DNA of 6,586 nt from contig QMZD01000102.1 of the NCBI GenBank assembly GCA_003662985.1, forward strand, positions 1 to 6,586, in the 5' to 3' direction. The position numbers were made by a program, and so were the translations under genes. Under the pieces are notes generated by a model. It saw only the letters and a list, made by a program, of their open reading frames with translations, was not told the origin of the DNA and did no database searches. The stretch's first letter is position 1. Each line of letters starts with the position of its first letter. Shown in pieces: positions 1 through 5,673 of this stretch. The DNA comes from Archaeoglobales archaeon (GTDB taxonomy: Archaea > Halobacteriota > Archaeoglobi > Archaeoglobales > Archaeoglobaceae).

Positions 1-32
1 AGTCTGTGCTCTTCACTAAGCTCAAAATTCAT
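1..32 (-). CDS. Acyl-CoA dehydrogenase, N-terminal fragment (cut by window edge)
   Basis: Only the first ten codons are inside the window; they read MNFELSEEHR. This closely resembles the usual start of acyl-CoA dehydrogenases (M-D/N-F-x-L-S-E-E-x-x), flavoenzymes that form the 2,3-enoyl-CoA in the first oxidation of beta-oxidation. The ATG overlaps the TGA of the upstream hydroxyacyl-CoA dehydrogenase/hydratase gene in an ATGA arrangement, which suggests translational coupling in one operon. A GGTGG about eight bases upstream, inside the end of the preceding gene, could serve as the ribosome binding site. The neighbour catalyses the next two steps of the same pathway, which supports the call. 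With ten residues visible, the family assignment rests on the start motif plus context. Confidence 0.55.
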   Translation of the reverse strand, partial: MNFELSEEHR

Positions 33-1987
33 TCTCCCTTCCACCTCGCCCTTCTCTTCTGCACAAAAGCTGCCATACCCTCTCTAAAGTCTTCAGTCGG
101 AATGAGCTCAATAATCTCGTGCATTCCGGTATCCAAGGATGCTTTGAAGATCTTTCGTAGCGAACGCATGGATTCCTTGATAGCCTTGGTAGATAGCGGT
201 GCTAAACAGGAAACTTTATCTACATACTCAATTCCTGCAATTTCGATCTGATCTGCCGGAACAATTATGTCTACGAGTCCGAGCCTCATCGCTTCCTCAG
301 CATCCATCTGCTCACCTGTTAGACAGTATCTCGCAAGCTTCCTACCGAGCAATGCGATGCCCACTGTTGAGGCTATCGGTGGAAGTGCTCCAATTAGTCC
401 TTCAGGAACTGCAAAGCTCGCCTCTTCGCTTGCGATGACGATGTCAAATAATAGGTTCAATTCCATCCCTCCTCCAAAGGCGTAGCCGTTGACGAGCGAT
501 ATTACTGGCTTTGTGTAGCTCATTAGGGTTTCAACAAGGGGCGAGGCTACTTTTTCAAAGAACTCCTTTCCATCCGTAAACTTCTTCCACGATCCCATTA
601 CCGCTATGTCATCGCCAGCACAGAAGGCTCTGCCCTTTCCTGTAATCACGACGGCTCTAACGTCTTTGTCCTCCTCAGCTTTCAGGAGAGCTCTGTTAAG
701 GCCAATCCACATATCTTCGTTAAGAGCGTTGAGCTTGTCTGGTCTGTTCATCGTTATCATTGCATAATTGTGTCTCTTTTCGTAGATCACTGGACCGAAT
801 TCGACTTTCTCATACTTCCATTTGTAAAAGCCTTCACCGCTCTTCTTTCCTAACCTGTTAGTGTCGACCATTTCTTTCAGCAGTGGGTCGATCTCGTACT
901 CCTCGAGACCTGTCTCGCTCTTTCTTGCTTCAAGCGTTTTTAAGATGGCGTCTATTCCGTAGTCATCGGCCATTTCAAGTAACCCTCTTGGATAGCTCAT
1001 GCCGAGCATCATCGCTTTCTCTACATCTTCCTTGCTTGCTATTCCGTTTCTGATCAGCCATGCAGCCTCGTTAACAGCTGGAGCGATTATTCTAAGAGGA
1101 TTTACATTGTATGCGAGGCTCTTTGGAACCTTAGCTCTGCCGTAAATACCCTTATACTCGTAGAAACCTCTGCCTGTCTTCATTCCAAGCCTGCCCCCTT
1201 TTACCATCTCCTCGATGATCTTCGACGGTTTTATCTTTACACCCCTCTTTATTACCTCGTTCATCACGTAGTAGACAACATCAACTCCGCTGAAGTCTAT
1301 AACCTCGAAAATTCCCATCGGCAGACCCAGTCTATACCTGGCAGCTGCATCGACTTCTTCGGGTTTGTGTCCTTCCTCAACAAGCCTCAAAGCTTCCGTG
1401 AACACTCTTAGGTTTATCCTGTTTACGAGGAATCCCGGGACATCTTTTTCGACAACGACATAGTCCATTCCAATGCTTTTCGCGAATTCAACCGTCCTCC
1501 TCAGAGTCTCGTCGCTCATCTTTTCTCCCTTTATGATTTCGACGAGCTTTATTAGCATTGGCGGGTTGAAAAAGTGCAGGCCGATAACTTTGTCTTGCCT
1601 CGATGTAGCCGACGCTATATCTGTGATTGGGATTGTTGACGTATTCGTCGAGAGAATCACGTCTTCCCTGCAGTTCTCATCGAGGGTTTTGAAGACTTCT
1701 CTTTTCACATCCGTATTCTCTACGACGGCTTCAATAACGAAGTCGGCACTCTTTGCTGCTTCTGCGAGATTCTTTGTCGTTTTAATCCTGCCAAGTACAT
1801 CTTCTACTCTCTCCTTTAATCTTCCCTTTTCCGACAGTTTTCTCAGACTCCACTCTATTTTCTGCATTGCTTTCTCGAGAAATTCATCCTTGATATCAAC
1901 CAGGGTTACCTCGCGCCCTGCAAGTGCGCACACCTCAGCTATACCGTGTCCCATCGTTCCAGCACCAACCACAACAACATTTTTCAT
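29..1987 (-). CDS. Bifunctional 3-hydroxyacyl-CoA dehydrogenase / enoyl-CoA hydratase fusion
   Basis: A complete 652-residue cytoplasmic enzyme that should hydrate 2-enoyl-CoA and oxidise the resulting 3-hydroxyacyl-CoA with NAD+. Residues 1-185 are the NAD-binding dehydrogenase domain, with the dinucleotide motif VGAGTMGHG near residue 7, NTSTIPI at 115, and the catalytic dyad His138 (GLHFFNPP) and Glu150. Two C-terminal dehydrogenase domains follow (about 186-280 and 295-390), each ending in a G-x-GFY motif. Residues 400-650 are a crotonase fold with oxyanion-hole segments AFCAGDD and GYAFGGG, and both hydratase glutamates are present (Glu509 in GGGMEL, Glu529 in FAVPEG). The domain order is that of archaeal fusions such as those described as crotonyl-CoA hydratase/3-hydroxybutyryl-CoA dehydrogenases in Crenarchaeota and Thaumarchaeota, and is opposite to bacterial FadB. 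The ATG at 1987 starts exactly at the dinucleotide fold; GAGG lies 8 nt upstream. Chain-length preference cannot be read from the sequence. Confidence 0.96.
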   Translation of the reverse strand: MKNVVVVGAGTMGHGIAEVCALAGREVTLVDIKDEFLEKAMQKIEWSLRKLSEKGRLKERVEDVLGRIKTTKNLAEAAKSADFVIEAVVENTDVKREVFKTLDENCREDVILSTNTSTIPITDIASATSRQDKVIGLHFFNPPMLIKLVEIIKGEKMSDETLRRTVEFAKSIGMDYVVVEKDVPGFLVNRINLRVFTEALRLVEEGHKPEEVDAAARYRLGLPMGIFEVIDFSGVDVVYYVMNEVIKRGVKIKPSKIIEEMVKGGRLGMKTGRGFYEYKGIYGRAKVPKSLAYNVNPLRIIAPAVNEAAWLIRNGIASKEDVEKAMMLGMSYPRGLLEMADDYGIDAILKTLEARKSETGLEEYEIDPLLKEMVDTNRLGKKSGEGFYKWKYEKVEFGPVIYEKRHNYAMITMNRPDKLNALNEDMWIGLNRALLKAEEDKDVRAVVITGKGRAFCAGDDIAVMGSWKKFTDGKEFFEKVASPLVETLMSYTKPVISLVNGYAFGGGMELNLLFDIVIASEEASFAVPEGLIGALPPIASTVGIALLGRKLARYCLTGEQMDAEEAMRLGLVDIIVPADQIEIAGIEYVDKVSCLAPLSTKAIKESMRSLRKIFKASLDTGMHEIIELIPTEDFREGMAAFVQKRRARWKGE

Positions 1988-2044
1988 CTAACCAGCCTCT
2001 TAAATTTTTGGTCGTGTAACATCATAGGTGTAAATTCCCTCCCA

Positions 2045-2054
2045 CCTTATATCC
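2045..2054 (-). promoter_or_regulatory. Possible TATA box for the dehydrogenase/hydratase gene
   Basis: Minus-strand GGATATAAGG lies about 58 nt upstream of the ATG at 1987. An archaeal TATA element here would place the transcript start near position 2020-2025, with a leader of roughly 35 nt. It falls inside the decayed transposase remnant, so any promoter here would be either derived from that element or accidental. The match is short and there is no convincing purine-rich TFB-recognition element, so this is only a candidate. Confidence 0.22.
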
Positions 2055-2515
2055 CTATCCGGCTTCATAACTTCACTGATAAACGATTTAGATTGCTCTC
2101 TCAAACCTCATTTTAATAAGCTTGCGAGATTCTCAGCTCCTCTCTCCCCACTTATCTATTTGTTCTTCATTCTTTTCGCTATCCACCCATAAGCCTCTCC
2201 ATCCACTGCTGCCATGATGCCATTCCCTCAAGCCTCTTGTGTTTCCTGAAGAAGTTCGAAATTCTCCAGTAACCTTTTTCTTCCATTTGCTTTGTGAATT
2301 CATTCAGAGCTTTCTCTGTCTCCTTTATTCTGCCCTCTAAATCGGAGTTGCCGAGGGAGTTCTTCAGCCTTAGCAGGATTCCTTTAACTTCGTTCGCCTA
2401 TTCTTTCCCGTTTCGAGATCCACTTTATTTCAACTTGTAGTTTACTTCTCTCCATACATGGATCAAGTCTATCTGCCTTTCTTCAAAGCTTATCTTCTGT
2501 CCGCATTCCCTGCTA

Positions 2516-2572
2516 CCAATCCTTTGAGTTTTCTCTCCGCTCTTCTTACCTTTCTTGCCAATCCTTTGAGTT
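2516..2572. repeat. 15-bp direct repeat spaced 42 bp
   Basis: The sequence ccaatcctttgagtt occurs at 2516-2530 and again at 2558-2572. On the minus strand both copies lie in the same reading frame and encode TQRIG twice, 14 codons apart, inside the transposase remnant. The spacing is a multiple of three. It may be an old duplication whose middle has diverged. Confidence 0.7.
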
Positions 2573-2705
2573 ATCGTTAATTCTACCTTCCCATTCCATG
2601 AATGAAGCTTTGTAGAATCTTCAGCGAAGTAGATGCTGACTGAAAGTTCCCTCTCAGCTTCATCTCAGCTCTTGCGTATACCTCCAGATGGTGGGAAGGA
2701 GGAGA

Positions 2706-2727
2706 AGTAAATCTGTAGTAAATCTGT
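2706..2727. repeat. Perfect 11-bp tandem duplication
   Basis: The 11-mer agtaaatctgt is present twice without a gap (2706-2716 and 2717-2727). Eleven is not a multiple of three, so the extra copy shifts the reading frame of the transposase remnant. Removing one copy in silico joins the upstream fragment ending KVNRFT to a downstream frame reading SPPSHHLEVYARAEMKLRG. This is consistent with a slippage event after or during inactivation. Confidence 0.85.
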
Positions 2728-2837
2728 TTACTTTATCCTTGGCATCTCTATAAGTCATTCTTAAAGCTGAATTAGCTGATTGCTTTGACGTCTGACATTT
2801 TTCGTATTCCATGGTCAAAGTCTTGCTGGTATTTCGA

Positions 2838-3040
2838 CTTTCTATACATATTTACTAATTTAAATCTCTGAACTTTACCCGTTGGTGTTCGGGGGACGCT
2901 TTCTGTGAAATTACAGATTTCAGGTGCAAAACGTTTAGCCTTCTATAACAATAACGTTCTTTGTACGGCCCCAGGATGTAGAGGTATTCACTCTCATCAA
3001 ACTTTCAAAGATCTTCTGTGCGCATCCAACCCCCCTTCAA
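2838..3040 (-). pseudogene. Remnant of a second AMP-forming acyl-CoA synthetase (C-terminal end, internally deleted)
   Basis: Three protein pieces in different frames match the C-terminal part of acyl-CoA synthetases in correct order. GGWMRTEDL (A7-like) is followed by a TGA at 3005-3007 where the family usually has Gly (GGA to TGA would explain it), then KFDESEYLYILG. After a shift at the run of four G (2969-2972) the frame continues RTKNVIVIEG, the A8/hinge region. After a further shift at about 2940 comes AKRFAPEICNFTESV and then the A10 motif PRTPTGKVQRFKL (2856-2894), with the catalytic Lys codon at 2874-2876. Roughly 70 residues normally between the hinge and AKRF are missing, so there has been an internal deletion. 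The piece differs from the intact ligase upstream (KTRTMKVMRR), so it is not a duplicate of that gene's end. The open frame continues to a TAA at 2772 without recognisable content. Confidence 0.75.
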
Positions 3041-3144
3041 AAGCCACTTCTGAATAGGTAAATCTTATTCCTTTTAGGGGTTAATTTCACCCAGTGTTTT
3101 AGCGTTTCTAAAAGATCCTTCACGTCCCTTCCTCCATCTTGCAT
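3037..3144 (-). other. Short open frame of unknown nature between ligase gene and fossil region
   Basis: A 35-codon frame (MQDGGRDVKD..., ending YLFRSGF) starts 6 nt after the ligase stop codon, with GAGG just before its ATG. The GAGG-to-ATG spacing is only about two bases, too tight for a normal site. I do not recognise the peptide, and it has no membrane segment or clear motif. It may be chance, a small gene, or the decayed junction between the ligase operon and the old acyl-CoA synthetase. Low confidence that it is translated. Confidence 0.2.
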
Positions 3145-3149
3145 AACCT

Positions 3150-5102
3150 CTATTTTGCTCTTTCTACTGCATCTAAAGCCTCTGGATTCACAAGACCTGA
3201 TGTGTCTCCTAGCTCTTCTCCTAGGTATTTGGCTTTAATTAGTCTTCGCATTACTTTCATGGTTCTCGTTTTGGGTAAATCCTCTACGAACTTTATGTCG
3301 TCTGGTGTCAAAGCCTTGCCCAATCTTTCAGCCACTATTTTCTTAAGCTCATCTCTCAATTTTTCACTTGGTTGGTATCCAGGTTTTAATACAGCGAAAC
3401 ACACAACCGCACTACCTTTAACGGGATGAGGTACGCCTATGGCTGCTGCTTCTGCAACAGCAGGGTGGGAAAGTAAAACTTCTTCAAACTCTGCTGGACC
3501 AAGTCTACGTCCTGAACTCTTTATGACATCATCGGCTCTGCCTCGATGGAACCAGAACCCATCTTCATCAACATATATAAGATCCCCATGATACCAGACA
3601 TTAGGCCATCTTGAAAAGTAAGTTTTTAGATATCTGTCTGGATCCTTCCAAAAACCTCTTGTCTGAGCAGGGGTTGGTTTTTTACAAACAAGGTATCCTA
3701 CTTCACCTCTTACTGGTCTCCCCTCGTCATTGAAAACATCAACATCCATGCCCGGTGTACGCCCTATACAGCATGGTTTTAGTGGCATAACGACAGTTGA
3801 TCCAACAAACTCACCAAAAATTTCAGTTCCACCGGATGCATTGATTATTGGAACATTTTTATTTCCAACAACTTCAAAACACCACATCCAAGTTTCGTAG
3901 TCTATTGGTTCACCTGTGGTCACAATCGTTCTCAATGTAGATAGATCATGCTTTTTAACCAGTTCATCTCCGAATGATTTAGCGATTCTTAAAGCTGTAG
4001 GTGGCACACCTGCACTTGTGACGCCGTACTTCTCTACTATGTCCCAAAGCCTATCTGGTGAGGGATAAAAAGGAAGGCCATCATAGAAAAGAAGTGTCCC
4101 TCCAACTGCATGTGTGCCTATCATTGGAAGTGGACCCATTACCCATCCGAAATCGGTAATCCAGAATACTGTGTCATCTTCATGTACATCCATAACCAAA
4201 GAACCAGCTTCAGCCGCTTTGACGAGCGTGCCGCCATGAACGAGTACAACACCTTTGGGCTTACCAGAAGTGCCTGCTGTATATCCGACTATGCATACAT
4301 CCTCTGAGTCCGTTTTTTCTGTTTCAAAATGTTTTGGTTGGTTCTGAATGAGTTCATGCCACCAGACATCAACACCATCTGTCCAAGGCACATCTATACT
4401 CAGTCTTTTAACGACTACAACATGTTCGAGGGTTTTCACTCTCTCTGCAACTTGGGTTGCAACCTCTTTTAGCTTTACCTGTTTGCCTCCTCTTATGAAG
4501 CCATCAACGGTTATTAGTACCTTGGCTCCCAAATCTTCTAGCCTTGTTGCCACAGCTTCTGGACCATATCCAGAGAATAACGGGCACATTATTGCTCCAA
4601 CGTTGAATATCGCATATGTTGCTATTGCTGTCTCTGGTATTAAGGGCATGAACATCCCAACGGCATCTCCCTTTTTAACTCCTAGGGATCTCAGAGCATT
4701 AGAAAATTTATTAACCTCTCTATACATCTCCCAGTAGGTAAGTTTTCTCGACGTAAAGTCTTCGCTTTCCCAAATAAGTGCTACCCGATTTCTGCTTGCA
4801 GGAGAGAGTGCATGTTTATTCACGCAGTTGTGCGTAATGTTTACTTTACCTCCAACAAACCACTTTGGCCAAGCGATTCCTTTTGACATATCAAGGACTT
4901 TATTATACGGCTCGAAGAATTCAATTCCCAAAAATTTTACTATAGCATCCCAGAACCACTCGGGGTCTTCCGTAGAGCGCTTCAAAAGCTCCTCATAGCT
5001 TTTTATTCCGTGCATGTCCATAAATTTTTTAATGTTGCTCCGCTCAATAACTTCTTTAGGAGGGTGCCAAACGATTTCAAGCTTACCAGCTTTTTCAGCC
5101 AT
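3150..5102 (-). CDS. AMP-forming acyl-CoA synthetase, probably acetoacetate-CoA ligase
   Basis: A 650-residue cytoplasmic adenylate-forming ligase (acid + ATP + CoA -> acyl-CoA + AMP + PPi). The N-terminus has an acetyl/acetoacetyl-CoA synthetase-type cap (WHPPKEVIERSNIKKFM, residues 12-28). Core motifs follow in order: A3 YTAGTSGKPKG (274-284), A5 SGGTEIFGE (423-431), A7 WYHGDL (503-508), A8 RGRADDVIKSSGRRLGPAE (520-538), and A10 PKTRTMKVMRR (610-620) with catalytic Lys616. A10 usually reads R-S/T-G-K; here the Gly is Met. The start at 5102 is chosen over the ATG at 5120 because GGGTGA sits 5 nt before it and it avoids overlap with the gamma gene. The neighbouring acetone carboxylase produces acetoacetate, so that is the likely substrate; acetate, propionate or an aryl-ketone product such as benzoylacetate cannot be excluded from sequence alone. 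Confidence 0.9.
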   Translation of the reverse strand: MAEKAGKLEIVWHPPKEVIERSNIKKFMDMHGIKSYEELLKRSTEDPEWFWDAIVKFLGIEFFEPYNKVLDMSKGIAWPKWFVGGKVNITHNCVNKHALSPASRNRVALIWESEDFTSRKLTYWEMYREVNKFSNALRSLGVKKGDAVGMFMPLIPETAIATYAIFNVGAIMCPLFSGYGPEAVATRLEDLGAKVLITVDGFIRGGKQVKLKEVATQVAERVKTLEHVVVVKRLSIDVPWTDGVDVWWHELIQNQPKHFETEKTDSEDVCIVGYTAGTSGKPKGVVLVHGGTLVKAAEAGSLVMDVHEDDTVFWITDFGWVMGPLPMIGTHAVGGTLLFYDGLPFYPSPDRLWDIVEKYGVTSAGVPPTALRIAKSFGDELVKKHDLSTLRTIVTTGEPIDYETWMWCFEVVGNKNVPIINASGGTEIFGEFVGSTVVMPLKPCCIGRTPGMDVDVFNDEGRPVRGEVGYLVCKKPTPAQTRGFWKDPDRYLKTYFSRWPNVWYHGDLIYVDEDGFWFHRGRADDVIKSSGRRLGPAEFEEVLLSHPAVAEAAAIGVPHPVKGSAVVCFAVLKPGYQPSEKLRDELKKIVAERLGKALTPDDIKFVEDLPKTRTMKVMRRLIKAKYLGEELGDTSGLVNPEALDAVERAK

Positions 5103-5107
5103 TTTCT

Positions 5108-5113
5108 TCACCC
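5108..5113 (-). promoter_or_regulatory. Ribosome binding site of the ligase gene (decides the start)
   Basis: Minus-strand GGGTGA contains the TGA stop codon of the gamma subunit gene. It lies five bases (AGAAA) before the ATG at 5102. It matches the GGTGA anti-Shine-Dalgarno partner and supports the 5102 start over the ATG at 5120. Confidence 0.65.
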
Positions 5114-5659
5114 TTCCCATTCCTCTTTAATAAACTCATACGTTTTATCCTTAAATTCTACCGAAGTTCTGAGAGGTTTGCCGAGCCACTCTGAGTAAAA
5201 GCTGTCAATATCTGGCAGAAAGTCAAAGATTATTGGATAACCTTTCGGAACCGACTCCACCTCTAACTGAGTCCCACAACTCGGACAGTAGAATTCTCTT
5301 ATCTCCCATATCTCAGGATCTGGCTTCCAGACTCCTGGATATATTTCTTCAAGCTTTTCCTCATCATCCCGTACATAGATTAATGCTTTAAGCTTCCAGT
5401 TTACTCTGTAGTCGCCAAACTCATGTCCGCATTCGCATTTGACGACTCTTTCCCCGTTCTCCTTTTCCACTATAAATAAATGTGGACCTATGGGTAGTAG
5501 TATCCTATCCTCCCACGGAACTCTTTCTTGGAGGATCTCTATGTATTTGTCAAACCTGTCTGAGTCTTTTATAGGTGCAGACGTTATCTCCTTGACGTCG
5601 GGCCATGGCAATTTCCCCTCAATGAGACTCTTCAACACATCCTTCGACACCTCAACCAT
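5108..5659 (-). CDS. acxC: Acetone carboxylase gamma subunit
   Basis: A 183-residue protein of the acetone carboxylase gamma family, close to the usual length (about 165-185). In Xanthobacter and related organisms it is the small subunit of the alpha2-beta2-gamma2 complex that carboxylates acetone to acetoacetate with ATP. Visible features are a metal-type site CECGHEF (Cys75, Cys77, His79), the conserved block with DYRVNWK and IYPGVWKPDPEIWEIREFYC, and a second Cys pair CPSCG (Cys125, Cys128), followed by GYPIIFDFLPDIDSFYSEWLG. The Cys residues probably bind zinc. The start is placed at ATG 5659; a GTG at 5668 lies inside the ribosome binding site itself. The gene follows the alpha subunit by 12 nt and precedes a CoA ligase by 5 nt, which points to one transcript. 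Gamma-like subunits also occur in acetophenone carboxylase, so the ketone is inferred, not proven. Confidence 0.9.
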   Translation of the reverse strand: MVEVSKDVLKSLIEGKLPWPDVKEITSAPIKDSDRFDKYIEILQERVPWEDRILLPIGPHLFIVEKENGERVVKCECGHEFGDYRVNWKLKALIYVRDDEEKLEEIYPGVWKPDPEIWEIREFYCPSCGTQLEVESVPKGYPIIFDFLPDIDSFYSEWLGKPLRTSVEFKDKTYEFIKEEWEG

Positions 5660-5664
5660 CTTTT

Positions 5665-5673
5665 TCACCCCCT
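5665..5673 (-). promoter_or_regulatory. Ribosome binding site of the gamma subunit gene
   Basis: Minus-strand AGGGGGTGA differs by one base from the ideal AGGAGGTGA and lies five bases (AAAAG) before the ATG at 5659. It overlaps the TAG stop of the alpha subunit gene. The in-frame GTG at 5668 is part of this site and is therefore unlikely to be the initiation codon. Confidence 0.7.

Larger units (their letters stand above)
2000..2815 (-). pseudogene. Decayed transposase remnant
   Basis: No open frame covers this stretch, but protein-like fragments run through it in shifting frames. From the right: KCQTSK and a degenerate zinc-ribbon-like tract (2812-2700); VYARAEMKLRGNFQ with a likely helix-turn-helix (about 2690-2590); TQRIGKKGKKSGEK to QIDLIHVWREVNYKLK (to 2428), then in-frame TAA (2425-2427) and TAG (2398-2400); a lysine- and glutamate-rich helical stretch including ALNEFTKQMEEKGYW and NFFRKHKRLEG (2397-2224); after another shift VDGEAYGWIAKRMKN, then GERGAENLASLL, ending at a TAA at 2000-2002. 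The order zinc ribbon, helix-turn-helix, catalytic core, and an RMK...GAENLA-like tail resembles mutator-superfamily transposases of the UPF0236/ISKra4 kind. The exact family is not settled. I found no terminal inverted repeats or target duplication by eye. Confidence 0.6.

Noticed and set aside
1473..1991. Plus-strand open frame of 172 codons opposite the dehydrogenase N-terminus
   Set aside because: It lies fully antisense to a gene with clear motifs, is rich in Ser/Thr/Phe as expected of a shadow frame, and shows no domain.
2001..2010. AT-rich stretch taaatttttg as a TATA box for the dehydrogenase/hydratase gene
   Set aside because: It is only about 14-23 nt before the ATG, too close for a normal archaeal TATA element with any leader.
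2000..2820. Intact small genes in the middle region (for example the 50-codon frame at 2812-2660)
   Set aside because: Adjacent frames continue the same protein-like sequence after frameshifts, which fits a broken gene better than independent small proteins.
3050..3150. Transcription terminator after the ligase gene
   Set aside because: No clear T-run on the minus strand just after the stop codon and no stable hairpin by eye.
4348..4737. Plus-strand open frame of 129 codons inside the ligase gene
   Set aside because: Antisense to conserved ligase coding sequence, with no recognisable motif and no ribosome binding site noted.
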